A stretch of DNA of 43,792 bases from Gordonia aichiensis NBRC 108223 (GCF_000332975.1 NZ_BANR01000031.1:1-43792); one strand, 5' to 3'. Shown: positions 8,334 to 16,493, numbered from the stretch's first letter. Notes: generated by a model from the letters alone, not told the origin. Program-made: numbers and translations.

Positions 8334-9149
8334 ATGGTCGACGTGAGGCGCGGGATCGCGACGCTGGTACGGCCAGGACTCCAACAGATCTTCGACGTGG
8401 TCGCTGACCGCCGCGAGCGGCGCGCACTGGTCATTGAGCTCGCCATCGTCGGCGTACTGACCTTCGGATTCTCGGCGCTCTCGGCGATCCTCTCGCTGAT
8501 CGAAGTGCAACTGACCAGCGGCATCGGCAACGCGACGGTCGCGCTGAACCCGAGCCGGTCGTCGGTGGCATTGATCGACTTCATTCGCCAGGTCATGAGT
8601 GCGGTACGACTGTTCGCCATCGCCGGGCTCGGCGTCTATCTCCTGTGGCGATCGGGGTGCGGACCGCGCATGATCGGGCTCGCTCGTCCGGCAGGCCGTG
8701 ACGTCCCGCCGGGTCTGGTACTCGCAGCGGCGATCGGGCTGCCGGGTCTGGCACTCGTCGCCGCAGCACGCGCACTCGGGATGAACGCCCATCTCGTCCC
8801 GAGCGAGGTCGACGGCCCGTGGTGGCGGTGGCCGGTCCTGATCCTGATCGCCGTCGGCAACGCGGCCGCCGAGGAGATCATCGTGGTCGCCTACTTCATC
8901 ACGCGGTTGCGCCAACTCGGAGCGTCGGAGAACGTGTCGCTCGCGGCCAGTGCCGTCCTACGTGGCGGCTACCACCTATACCAAGGCGTCGGCGCAGGCA
9001 TCGGGAACGTCGCGATGGGGCTGGTGTTCGGTCGCTATTACCAGCTGACGAACAGGGTATGGCCGCTGGTCATCGCGCATGCGGTGATCGACGTCGTCGC
9101 GTTCCTCGGATACGCGCTGCTCCACGACCATCTGTCGTGGGTGGGCTGA
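8334..9149 (+). CDS. CPBP family intramembrane metalloprotease
   Basis: The membrane protein of about 271 aa has seven or eight hydrophobic segments. The CPBP (Abi/CaaX protease) motifs appear in order: a Glu pair in AAAEEIIVVAYFI, an Arg/His motif in LRGGYHLYQG, and a final His/Asp helix IAHAVIDVVAF. In this family these residues form an intramembrane metalloprotease site that can process prenylated proteins, bacteriocins or signalling proteins. The substrate here is unknown. ATG at 8334 is chosen over an upstream frame start at 8250, because the latter lies inside the terminator hairpin. It leads on to the LCP gene. Confidence 0.85.
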   Translation: MVDVRRGIATLVRPGLQQIFDVVADRRERRALVIELAIVGVLTFGFSALSAILSLIEVQLTSGIGNATVALNPSRSSVALIDFIRQVMSAVRLFAIAGLGVYLLWRSGCGPRMIGLARPAGRDVPPGLVLAAAIGLPGLALVAAARALGMNAHLVPSEVDGPWWRWPVLILIAVGNAAAEEIIVVAYFITRLRQLGASENVSLAASAVLRGGYHLYQGVGAGIGNVAMGLVFGRYYQLTNRVWPLVIAHAVIDVVAFLGYALLHDHLSWVG

Positions 9150-9234
9150 GATTCTGCGTCACCTCGACGGCGACTCGACGCTGTGCACCACGTGAATGAC
9201 GCTCGGGCGCACCACGTTGCGTACATTTGATCTG

Positions 9235-10854
9235 ATGAACGAGCCAGATCCGCGCTACATGCGGCGCCGCGGCAGTCCGTCGCCGCGCGATCAGCAGCCG
9301 CGGAATCCGGCACCCACGCCACCGCGACGAGACGACGCTCCTGCTGGTCAGCGACGCAATCCGGCACCACCGCCGCCTGGCGGACAACGGCCAGACAATC
9401 CGTCCCGACAACCGCCGGGCAGGCGACCCGATCCGCGACCACACGGACAACAACCCCGACGCCCCGCACCGCCGAACACCGACGATCCGACCCGCCACGT
9501 GGGCGGCGCCGCCCAGAACGATCGGGCGCGTCGGGTCGGAGAGTACCAACCGCCCCTGGCATGGTCGGCGACCCCGAACCGGGCGCAGCCAGGGCCTCGA
9601 CGCCCCGCACCGTCACCGCCCCACGCCCCACGCCAGCCTGCTCAGCGGGACCGGGATCCCGCCGGTCCGCGAGACCGAGACCACGCAGGACGTGCACCCG
9701 CAGCCGTCGGAGCCGCAGCGGGCGCGGACGCCGCCCGGGCATACGCACCGACGCAGAAGCCGGAGCCGATCTCCCGAAACAACCAGCGGCCGGGTCGCGG
9801 CGGCGCATCCCCACCTCGGCGCCCCGATCGCGGCCGTGGTGCGGCTCCGGAGTCGCCGGCCCGACGCCGAATCCCGGGCCTGCGTCGGCCCAGGCTCGGA
9901 CGACCGCGACGCATCGGCAGAATCATCCTGGTTGTCCTGCTGGTGATCGTTCTCGGATCGGTGGGGCTGTTCTTCTATTACGACAGCAAGCTGCACCGCG
10001 TCGACGCTCTGCCCGGCTATGCCGGACGCCCGACCGATACTCCCGGGACCACCTGGCTGATCGTCGGCAGCGACTCACGCGAGGGCTTGACCCAGCAGCA
10101 GAAGGACAATCTGGCCACCGGCGACAGCGACGGATCGCGTACCGACACCATCATGCTCGCCTACAAGGCACGCAGCGGTAAGGCCGCGCTGATCAGCATC
10201 CCGCGCGACCTCTACGTGCCCATCCCCGGGCAGGGCAACCACAAGATCAACGCCGCCTACAACTTCGGCGGTCCGCAGCTGCTCGCCCAGACCATCGAGC
10301 AGCTCACCGGCATTCGGATCGATCACTACGCCGAGATCGGATTCGGGGGTTTCGACACCCTCGTCGACGCCGTCGGCGGCGTGAACATCTGCATCGACCA
10401 GTCACTGAACGATCCCAAGGCGGGACTCAAGCTCACGAAGGGCTGCCACGACCTCAACGGTCAGCAGGCGCTCGGCCTTGTCCGCACCCGCGCATTCCCC
10501 AACGCCGACCTCGAGCGCGTGGTCAACCAGCGAAAATTCCTGTCGGCGTTGATGTCGAAGGCCACCAGCCCCGGCGTGCTCCTCAATCCGTTCCGCCTGT
10601 TCCCGTTCATCAGCGGAGCCGTCGACGGCCTGACCGTCGACAACAGCACCCACCTGTGGCATCTCGGCATGCTCGCGTGGTGGCTCAGTGACGACCCGAT
10701 CACAACCACGACGCCGACGGCCGGTTCGGAACAGACCAACGACGGCGACTCACTCGCGGTCGGCGACAACACGACACAGTTCTTCGACGCCATCCGGAGC
10801 GGCAAGGAGATCCCCAAGGAACTGCTCTCGAATCAGGGCGGCGCGATCGGGTAA
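9235..10854 (+). CDS. LytR-CpsA-Psr (LCP) family cell-wall ligase
   Basis: The protein of about 539 aa has a long Pro/Arg/Gln-rich cytoplasmic region (residues 1-225), one membrane helix (about 229-250) and an extracytoplasmic LCP domain. LCP motifs include WLIVGSDSR, GSRTDTIMLAY, ISIPRDLYVPIPG (about 320) and the Arg-containing ALGLVRTRAF...DLERVVNQRKFL. These bind the pyrophosphate of polyprenyl-linked glycans. In mycolic-acid bacteria LCP proteins attach arabinogalactan to peptidoglycan. The position before glpQ parallels Rv3840. The start ATG at 9235 gives a sensible N-terminus. The Pro/Arg-rich tail is unusually long and probably disordered. Confidence 0.9.
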   Translation: MNEPDPRYMRRRGSPSPRDQQPRNPAPTPPRRDDAPAGQRRNPAPPPPGGQRPDNPSRQPPGRRPDPRPHGQQPRRPAPPNTDDPTRHVGGAAQNDRARRVGEYQPPLAWSATPNRAQPGPRRPAPSPPHAPRQPAQRDRDPAGPRDRDHAGRAPAAVGAAAGADAARAYAPTQKPEPISRNNQRPGRGGASPPRRPDRGRGAAPESPARRRIPGLRRPRLGRPRRIGRIILVVLLVIVLGSVGLFFYYDSKLHRVDALPGYAGRPTDTPGTTWLIVGSDSREGLTQQQKDNLATGDSDGSRTDTIMLAYKARSGKAALISIPRDLYVPIPGQGNHKINAAYNFGGPQLLAQTIEQLTGIRIDHYAEIGFGGFDTLVDAVGGVNICIDQSLNDPKAGLKLTKGCHDLNGQQALGLVRTRAFPNADLERVVNQRKFLSALMSKATSPGVLLNPFRLFPFISGAVDGLTVDNSTHLWHLGMLAWWLSDDPITTTTPTAGSEQTNDGDSLAVGDNTTQFFDAIRSGKEIPKELLSNQGGAIG

Positions 10855-11068
10855 GGCCCCTTGCGGAGCAGCTACACGACGCTCTCCACCGACCGGGGTC
10901 TCGGCGTTGAGGACCGAATCATATTCTCGATCGTCGAGCACGGTTGAGTTCCCACCATGCTCCCGACGGAGCCATTCGGACAGCAGACGATTCCGTATTT
11001 TCTCACTACCGGTTGTATCGTCGGGGATTGGACCATGGGGCTGCACACCGGGGATTGCGAGGACAGAC
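10855..11068 (+). other. Intergenic leader before the MinD-like gene
   Basis: These 214 bp hold no convincing gene. The composition drops toward AT near 10980-11030 (GATTCCGTATTTTCTCAC), as expected for a promoter region. A strong GAGGA ribosome binding site sits just upstream of the GTG at 11069. No clear palindrome or terminator was found. Confidence 0.4.
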
Positions 11069-12634
11069 GTGACGTTCGACCACAATCGAGTGCCTGCAGC
11101 GCCGCCGTGGCTCACCGGAGGAGGCGCACCTGTGCCGCCACCGTCACCGGACAACGCGACCGGTGATGACGTGAACTCTCCAGCATCCGAGGCGCAACCG
11201 CCGATCTCTACACCCCCAGCCGGGCAGGTAGCCGCAGGCCCTGTGGCTGCAGACCCTGGTGCTGGAGGCCCTGGTGCGGGAAAACCTGTCGCGGGGGGAC
11301 CTGCGACAGGCCATCCCGCGACCCGCGAACACGGAGAACCGAGCGGACCGGCCAATGATCAGGCTCCGGCTCCGCTGCCGCCGAATGCACCGCGCCCGCA
11401 ATGGGTCCCAGAGCCCGAAGACCCACACGCCAGCCCAGCCTGGGAGCCGTCGCCGTACCCTGCCCCGCACGGACCGACGTACCCGAACGCCCCGGTGGCG
11501 CCCTACCCGAGCGCCAACGAGCCGTCGTATCCGAGCCACCATGCGCCGGGGCCGGTCCTGAATGGGCCGTACCCACCACCACCGGGGGCCGGCTATGGCC
11601 CACCACTCAACCAGCACCACGCCGCCCCGCCCGCGCCCGGGTACCGCCCTGAGTTCCAGAACAGTCACAGCGCGCCAACCGGATTCAGCCCCACACAGCC
11701 CGGCGACGGTCTCGAATCGGCCGCACTGCTGCGCAGGGCACGTCGCGCTCCGCGTTCCGGCTGGCGTCGTACTGTTCACCGAATAACCGGCGGCCGCGTC
11801 AACCCCGGCGAATCCCAACAGACCGTCTACTACGACGACCTCGTACGACAGGCGAACGCACCGGTACGCGGCGACTTCCGGATCGCGGTGCTCTCACTCA
11901 AGGGCGGTGTGGGTAAGACGACGACGACGGTCGGTTTGGGATCGACATTCGCCAGCCTGCGCGGCGACCGGATCATCGCCGTCGACGCCAACCCCGACCT
12001 CGGAACACTCTCGCAGCGCGTGCAGGTGCAAACGCCGTCGACGGTTCGCGATCTACTCCTCGATAAGGCCATCTACCGTTACTCCGATGTGCGACGGCAC
12101 ACCTCGCAGTCAAGCAGTAGGCTGGAAGTCCTTGCCTCCGAACGAGATCCGGCCACAGCCGAGACGTTCAACGAGCAGGACTATCGCACGGTGATGAAGA
12201 CCCTGCAGCGGTACTACAACATCATCCTCACCGACTGCGGCACAGGTTTGTCTCACTCGGCGATGAACGGAGTGCTCGATCTGGCACAGTCGTTGATACT
12301 GGTGTCAACCCCCGCACTCGACGGCGCGCGCAGCGCAAGCGCAACACTGGACTGGCTGCAGACGCACGGGTATCAACACCTGGTTTCGCGAGCGGTCGTC
12401 GTTCTGAGCGGCCCACGGAAAGACTCGACGAAGATCGACGTCGATCAGCTCGCGCAACACTTCCTCGCGAGAACCCGTGCGGTACAGATTATTCCGTACG
12501 ACGATCACCTCGCCGAGGGCGCAGAGGTAGATCTCGAATTACTCGACAAGGCAACTCGTCGTGCGTTCGTCGAACTTGCAGCGACCGTCGCGGAGGATTT
12601 CGCCCTGGCGAGCGACGAGCCAGGACTTCATTAG
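11069..12634 (+). CDS. MinD/ParA-like ATPase with long Pro-rich N-terminus (EspI-like)
   Basis: The 521-aa protein has a Pro/Gly/Ala/Tyr-rich low-complexity N-terminal half (residues 1-240). It includes GGP/AGP repeats and many YP motifs. A ParA/MinD ATPase domain follows: a deviant Walker A LSLKGGVGKTTTT at about 275-285, IIAVDANPD and NIILTDCGTG. Long Pro-rich extensions joined to this ATPase are typical of EspI-like proteins in ESX (type VII) secretion loci, but no esx or ecc gene is in this window. GTG 11069 is preferred: GAGGA lies about 6 bp upstream, and earlier codons look non-coding. It may organise a membrane or pole-associated complex. Confidence 0.8.
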   Translation: MTFDHNRVPAAPPWLTGGGAPVPPPSPDNATGDDVNSPASEAQPPISTPPAGQVAAGPVAADPGAGGPGAGKPVAGGPATGHPATREHGEPSGPANDQAPAPLPPNAPRPQWVPEPEDPHASPAWEPSPYPAPHGPTYPNAPVAPYPSANEPSYPSHHAPGPVLNGPYPPPPGAGYGPPLNQHHAAPPAPGYRPEFQNSHSAPTGFSPTQPGDGLESAALLRRARRAPRSGWRRTVHRITGGRVNPGESQQTVYYDDLVRQANAPVRGDFRIAVLSLKGGVGKTTTTVGLGSTFASLRGDRIIAVDANPDLGTLSQRVQVQTPSTVRDLLLDKAIYRYSDVRRHTSQSSSRLEVLASERDPATAETFNEQDYRTVMKTLQRYYNIILTDCGTGLSHSAMNGVLDLAQSLILVSTPALDGARSASATLDWLQTHGYQHLVSRAVVVLSGPRKDSTKIDVDQLAQHFLARTRAVQIIPYDDHLAEGAEVDLELLDKATRRAFVELAATVAEDFALASDEPGLH

Positions 12635-12647
12635 AAGACCGGCGACC

Positions 12648-12785
12648 ATGGCAGATCTGATGTGGGCTCGGCGTGTGTTCGACGCGGGAGTATTCGCGAA
12701 ATCGACTACCGCCGACAGCCAGGAACCAGGCGGATACAAGTGGTGCCCGGCACTCACGAGAATGCAAAACGAGGCGGAATGGTGA
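12648..12785 (+). CDS. Possible 45-aa small protein
   Basis: This ATG-started ORF encodes a short polar peptide with the segment MADLMWARRVFDAG and a C-terminal ALTRMQNEAEW. It begins 13 bp after the MinD-like stop and its TGA overlaps the ATG of a 10-codon ORF (TGATG). It has no recognised domain and only a weak ribosome binding site. Its interest is its place in a chain of overlapping reading frames that ends at the gene at 12814. Confidence 0.25.
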   Translation: MADLMWARRVFDAGVFAKSTTADSQEPGGYKWCPALTRMQNEAEW

Positions 12786-12817
12786 TGGATAACGAAACCT
12801 TCCGTGTGCTGATATGA
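12785..12817 (+). CDS. Possible 10-codon leader ORF coupled to the next gene
   Basis: ATG GAT AAC ... ATA TGA overlaps the preceding small ORF (TGATG) and the following start codon (ATGA at 12814-12817). Such double overlap can couple translation. The peptide MDNETFRVLI has no regulatory codon run that would suggest attenuation. Confidence 0.25.
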   Translation: MDNETFRVLI

Positions 12818-13359
12818 GCACTAGCTCGAAAGATAAGGCTTGGATCGGATCATTTCCCATATATGACGGTGGTGGGGTGTTCATGCGCGGGGACTTCGAT
12901 TTCGACGAGGAACTGTCCCCGGCACCAGTGACCTCGTCCGACTACACAATCATGACCACCGGGGTGGAGACTGCCTGGGTTGTGCTCATGCGAGACGCCT
13001 CCTACATCGGTCTACGCATCGAACTCCGTGCCGCGGCCCCGCTGCCCGTTGAACCTCAACACCCGCTCGTCGCAGTGCACCCTCTTGCACCGCACGAGAC
13101 GACCAGGACGTACACGCATGAAGCAGTAGTGACCTTTACCAAACCACCTCGCCTCTGGCGTATGGGAATTGACCCAGTCGGGCCGGAAGATGATCCAGTG
13201 TTTGGGACACTTGACATCGCGCCAGGAACGTACCACCTGCGGGCAACCTTGTGGCACCAGGAAACAGTCATCGACGAAGACCAGGCCACAGTTCCACCAG
13301 ATCTGTATTCCATCCAAGTCGCTATTCAATTGTGGCCTTTGTCGACGCCTGAAAACTGA
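12814..13359 (+). CDS. Hypothetical protein, low-GC orphan
   Basis: I do not recognise this 181-aa protein. It has no signal peptide or membrane segment. It is predicted to be mostly beta, with alternating patterns such as WVVLMRDASYIGLRIELRA and GTYHLRATLWHQET, and it contains many Trp, Tyr and His. It resembles a small soluble beta-sandwich. Sampled lines have about 50-62% GC, lower than the adjacent genes, and codon use is relaxed. That suggests recent acquisition. It lies downstream of the MinD-like ATPase and converges on the acyltransferase. There is no ribosome binding site of its own; its ATG overlaps a tiny upstream ORF, so translation may be coupled. Confidence 0.6.
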   Translation: MSTSSKDKAWIGSFPIYDGGGVFMRGDFDFDEELSPAPVTSSDYTIMTTGVETAWVVLMRDASYIGLRIELRAAAPLPVEPQHPLVAVHPLAPHETTRTYTHEAVVTFTKPPRLWRMGIDPVGPEDDPVFGTLDIAPGTYHLRATLWHQETVIDEDQATVPPDLYSIQVAIQLWPLSTPEN

Positions 13360-13418
13360 CCCCTAGCGACCGTTCTCTGCCACGACGCGGTGCACACGGC
13401 GAACAACCACTGTGCGGT

Positions 13419-14108
13419 TCACTCCAAAGAGTCTATGCCCCAACGGATGTCGCGCATCATGTCGCCCGGCGTACGGAAGTCCTCCGGGTCCAATGGAGCA
13501 CCGAAGACGAGTTTCACCTGCCGTCGCCGATCGAAGGACACGCCGTTGCGGCGGTACTTGCGCAACGGCAGCACATCATTCGAGCCAATGATCTTGACTG
13601 GAACGACCGGCGTTTTGGTGCGGAACGACAAGACTGCGACCCCGGGTCTATAGCGCACTGTCTCGCCGGGCGGTACGCACCGCCCCTCGGGGTAGATGAT
13701 CACCGCACCGTTGAACCTCAGCGCTGTTTCAAGTCGCTCAAGCGCGCGGCTTCCGGATATCTTGTCCGAACGGTCCACCGGCACGAAGTCGAGTTTCCGG
13801 ACTAGCCAGCCGACAACCGGCCAACGCCACAGCTCAGCCATTGCGATGGCGATCGCGCGTCGTCGCAGCGCGCCCCAGAGAAACACGCCATCGAGCATCG
13901 AGATGTGATTGCTGGCGAGAATGACGGGCCCTGAGCGCGGCACGACCTCTCGATTGACAACCTGTACGTGGACCACTCGGAATGCCGCCAGCAGACGCAG
14001 AATCCTGCGAACGACCCTCGTCATCAACCATGCGCGAAAACCCGATCCGCGCGGCCTCGGCTCCGTTCTCGACGCGTCCATTTCTCGCATTGTGGCAGCG
14101 TAGTCCAC
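13419..14108 (-). CDS. 1-acylglycerol-3-phosphate acyltransferase-like (PlsC family)
   Basis: This 229-aa membrane-associated protein belongs to the glycerophospholipid acyltransferase family. Motif I is NHISMLD (67-73), with His68 and Asp73 in the HxxxxD catalytic pair. Motif III is IIYPEGRCVPPGE (around 138-149). An N-terminal hydrophobic amphipathic region precedes motif I. Such enzymes transfer acyl groups to lysophosphatidate or related acceptors; the exact acceptor here is unknown. The start is GTG at 14108, with an ATG seven codons in as an alternative. It is the last gene of the minus-strand series, 15 bp after the membrane-protein gene, suggesting a lipid or envelope role in the same unit. 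Confidence 0.85.
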   Translation of the reverse strand: MDYAATMREMDASRTEPRPRGSGFRAWLMTRVVRRILRLLAAFRVVHVQVVNREVVPRSGPVILASNHISMLDGVFLWGALRRRAIAIAMAELWRWPVVGWLVRKLDFVPVDRSDKISGSRALERLETALRFNGAVIIYPEGRCVPPGETVRYRPGVAVLSFRTKTPVVPVKIIGSNDVLPLRKYRRNGVSFDRRRQVKLVFGAPLDPEDFRTPGDMMRDIRWGIDSLE

Positions 14109-14123
14109 GACGTCTTCAGGGGG

Positions 14124-14804
14124 TCAGGCAAACAAGTCCGGTCGATATGCGCGAACCCACGAGCCCACGACCCCTTGGCTCCAGTTGTCCTCGTACTCCG
14201 CAGGAAAGATGACTGCGGTGTCACGTACCGTGCTCTCACCCTTGCGTAGATTCGATCCGGTCATGCGGTCATGCCCGCGGAGCACGCCCCGCGGTGCTCC
14301 CGGGACGGGCGACACTCGCCCACGTCCTACGATCGCCAGCGACACATCGCGCTTGGTCGCGTTCGCCACTGCGGCGACTGCTTCTCCCGCGACGCCCATG
14401 CCACCCGTCTTGATCGTCGAATCATGCTGTTGGAGTCGGGCGATGTCGCCCCAGGCCATCTCCACCCGCATGCAGTCGTCGGCACGGACAATCCCCCACG
14501 ACGAGAGGTCAAGCGTCTGTTCACGGAACCGTCGGCGCAGTTGATTCCGTTTACGGACGTACATGGCGGGCGTGAAGATCGCAGTACACACTGCCGCGCC
14601 AGCGTAACCGATATATCCGTTCATCGTTGCGACGCCGATGATCAGCATCGTGATGAAGTACGTGGCCCCGGCCACCATGAGCATCAGCCCGATGCCCTTT
14701 GTCCTCATGTAGTGGTCGGCATCGCGAATGCCGGTCAACCGCACGGAGTCAGTATTGATGTGGTCAGGTGTATTCACTCCGTTGACTCTTGAACGGTAAC
14801 GCAA
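14124..14804 (-). CDS. Small membrane protein, two N-terminal helices and cytosolic domain
   Basis: The protein of about 226 aa carries two close transmembrane helices (about 38-58 and 64-84), then a basic loop KRNQLRRRFREQ. A cytosolic beta-rich domain follows (SSWGIVRADDCMRVEMAWGDIARLQQHDSTI), which recalls YcxB/PH-like membrane domains. Gly/Ala-rich and basic segments follow. The start is uncertain: TTG at 14804 with GAAGG next to it, or GTG at 14777. It lies 46 bp downstream of the ECF sigma factor gene. It could influence sigma activity at the membrane, but no anti-sigma zinc-finger (HxxxCxxC) is visible, so that is only inference. Confidence 0.55.
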   Translation of the reverse strand: MRYRSRVNGVNTPDHINTDSVRLTGIRDADHYMRTKGIGLMLMVAGATYFITMLIIGVATMNGYIGYAGAAVCTAIFTPAMYVRKRNQLRRRFREQTLDLSSWGIVRADDCMRVEMAWGDIARLQQHDSTIKTGGMGVAGEAVAAVANATKRDVSLAIVGRGRVSPVPGAPRGVLRGHDRMTGSNLRKGESTVRDTAVIFPAEYEDNWSQGVVGSWVRAYRPDLFA

Positions 14805-14850
14805 CCTTCGTCGCCTCGACGTACGGCGTTGATCGATGTCGCTCGCTCGA

Positions 14851-15405
14851 TCAATTCACTGCCAATCGACCGCGCAACAGCTCTGCCAGTTGCGAGCGCC
14901 CCCGATTGAGCCTCGACTTCACCGTCTGCACGCCGACACCCTGATGCTCGGCGATGTCGGCGTAACTGAAATCACCGAACTCGCGTAAGACGACTGCCTC
15001 GCGGATGTCGTCGGAAAGTTGTTGTAGCGCTTCGCGTAATGCGTCGCGAAGTGCTATCTGCTCGTCGAATCGGGGCGCCGAATCGTCTGCGTCGAGTGTC
15101 ACCGGCTGCTCTGGATCGCTGAAGTCCGTCAGCGTGGTGTTCGCCTTGCGCTTGCGGATCAGTGCGAGTGCGTTGTTGGCGGCGATGCGGTGCATCCATG
15201 TCGAGAATCTCGCCTCACCACGGAACTTGTCGAGGTTGCGCCAGGCGGCGAGCAGCGTCGCCTGCAACGCATCCTCAGCATCGTGCTGGTTTCCGCAGAT
15301 CTGCAGGCACACCGCCCAGATCTGGTTTCGATGACCGTTGACGAGGTCGGCGAATGCGCGCTGGTCGCCATCACGCGCCTGCATCACGAGTACGGCTTCG
15401 TCCAC
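14851..15405 (-). CDS. ECF-type RNA polymerase sigma factor
   Basis: The 184-aa protein has both ECF sigma domains. Sigma-2 (about 10-80) shows AFADLVNGHRNQIWAVCLQI and the -10-binding DALQATLLAAWRNLDKF with ARFSTWMHRIAANNAL. Sigma-4 (about 120-175) has REAVVLREFGDFSYADIAEH and the helix-turn-helix GVGVQTVKSRLNRGR. GTG 15405 follows GGGAG by about 6 bp. No adjacent anti-sigma of the usual zinc-binding type is present. The gene lies downstream of an acidic protein and the CD225 gene, which starts from the shared promoter-like element at 16457. A self-regulating unit is a reasonable inference. Confidence 0.93.
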   Translation of the reverse strand: MDEAVLVMQARDGDQRAFADLVNGHRNQIWAVCLQICGNQHDAEDALQATLLAAWRNLDKFRGEARFSTWMHRIAANNALALIRKRKANTTLTDFSDPEQPVTLDADDSAPRFDEQIALRDALREALQQLSDDIREAVVLREFGDFSYADIAEHQGVGVQTVKSRLNRGRSQLAELLRGRLAVN

Positions 15406-15433
15406 AGATTCTCCCGATCAGTCATGCACCGAC

Positions 15434-15461
15434 GCACCGGTGACGGACGCGTCACCGGTGC
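15434..15461. terminator. Perfect 11-bp hairpin before the sigma gene
   Basis: GCACCGGTGAC and GTCACCGGTGC flank a 6-base loop. It lies 42 bp past the acidic-protein stop and about 29 bp before the sigma-factor GTG. It could be an intergenic attenuating terminator that reduces read-through to the sigma gene, or a regulator palindrome. No T run follows on the minus strand. Confidence 0.55.
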
Positions 15462-15502
15462 GCAGACTGTGTGCGATCTTCAGCATTGTGCTCATCGAGC
15501 TC

Positions 15503-15910
15503 TCACAGGTGGTAGTCGCCCCCGTCATGAAATCCACTACCGTCGTGATCACCGTAGTCGTGGTCGGCGAGGTCAACCTCGTGGCCACCGCTCGCTTCGT
15601 CGTGCTGCAGCGTCGGATCGTCGTTGCCATGCAGGACCGCAGGGTCGGCCGGGATCGCATCCCCGTCGTGATCGGTCCCGCCGTCGTGACCCTCGTCAGG
15701 GCCCTCGTGGTGTACGCCGTCGTCGACGACGAGATCGTCGTCGGGCACCGCGGGCTCATCGTCCATGACCGGAACGGTGCTGTCGTCTGCCGGCGCATCC
15801 GATGCGAACGCATCGGACAGGGCGTGCTCGAACACACCGGCCGGAGGTGCCTGCACGTCGTCGGGCGAGATGCCCAGCGCAGTCAGGATGGAGTCGTCGT
15901 CAGCGCTCAT
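15503..15910 (-). CDS. Acidic, His/Asp-rich small protein
   Basis: This 135-aa soluble, strongly acidic protein has a short ordered N-terminus (residues 4-35, with SILTALGISPDDV) and a long Asp/Gly/His-rich tail. The C-terminus is dominated by alternating His and Asp (DHDYGDHDGSGFHDGGDYHL), a composition suited to divalent metal binding. There is no signal peptide and no helix long enough for a membrane. The ATG follows GGAG by about 6 bp. It lies between the CD225 and sigma genes. I do not recognise a family. A metal-buffering or acidic scaffold role is inference only. Confidence 0.65.
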   Translation of the reverse strand: MSADDDSILTALGISPDDVQAPPAGVFEHALSDAFASDAPADDSTVPVMDDEPAVPDDDLVVDDGVHHEGPDEGHDGGTDHDGDAIPADPAVLHGNDDPTLQHDEASGGHEVDLADHDYGDHDGSGFHDGGDYHL

Positions 15911-15991
15911 CCGTGTCTCCTTCGTTGGTGGCGGGCGACCCGTGACGAGGTCGCATGCCAGCTTTCTCGATTAGATGCTGCCAGGTGGGCT

Positions 15992-16420
15992 TCAGCCGGT
16001 ATACGCCGCCATCGACGACACCGCTGACGCGATCACCGCGACATAGAGCACGATCGAGATCACGAACAGCACCGCGAACGCGATCAGAGCATACTTTCCG
16101 AGCCTCTTGACCTGGTCAGACGCGTGCTGCGCACCTGCCCGGTCGCCCGAGAGCCACAACGTCGTGACGTTGCCTGCATGTCCGAATGCCGCAAAGGCCA
16201 GCGGCCAGAAGAAGATCAGCGCCGCAGCGGCCCACCCCATGTTCGACGACGGGCAGGTGACCGGGACGGTGGACGACGTCGCGTCGGGCTGCTGCGCCGG
16301 ACGTTGGGTGGGCGCAGCATTCATTTCTCGTCCGGAGGTCCGCATGACGGTGGTGCGTCCGTCAGGTCCGGCCTGGGTGGCGCGGAAGGCGGGCATCGGC
16401 TGGTTCTGATTCGCGTACAT
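15992..16420 (-). CDS. CD225/dispanin family membrane protein
   Basis: The 142-aa protein has a Pro/Gln/Thr-rich cytosolic N-terminus and then the CD225 (dispanin, IFITM-like) domain. The first hydrophobic hairpin is NMGWAAAALIFFWPLAFAAF. The family middle motif is VTTLWLSGDRAGAQHASDQV, and a second helix (YALIAFAVLFVISIVLYV) follows. Dispanins stiffen or remodel membranes. GAGGAGAG precedes ATG 16420. The 37-bp element at 16457-16493 lies upstream and probably promotes this gene. The context is the same cluster as dynamin GTPases, so a membrane-remodelling link is plausible but inferred. Confidence 0.8.
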   Translation of the reverse strand: MYANQNQPMPAFRATQAGPDGRTTVMRTSGREMNAAPTQRPAQQPDATSSTVPVTCPSSNMGWAAAALIFFWPLAFAAFGHAGNVTTLWLSGDRAGAQHASDQVKRLGKYALIAFAVLFVISIVLYVAVIASAVSSMAAYTG

Positions 16421-16456
16421 CGTGCTCTCCTCGGTTGTTCGGCGCCTTGTGCGCTG

Positions 16457-16493
16457 TCAGAGATTGGATGCGGCGAGAACACCCGAATGTGCC
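16457..16493 (-). promoter_or_regulatory. Shared promoter-like element, copy B
   Basis: On the minus strand the element reads GGCACATT, then 14 bases, then GCATCCAATCTCTGA. Copy A at 20317 has the same outer parts and exactly the same length of 37 bp. The 5' block resembles an ECF -35 (GGAAC-like). It ends 36 bp before the start of the CD225 gene. A sigma-dependent promoter is inferred. Confidence 0.55.

Noticed and set aside
10688..11068. N-terminal extension of the MinD-like protein
   Set aside because: The first 127 codons overlap the LCP gene and are Arg/Ser-rich noise; GTG 11069 has a good ribosome binding site.
15503..15910. IniB homologue
   Set aside because: It lies in the right kind of cluster, but the sequence lacks IniB's Gly/Ala-rich body and N-terminal motif.
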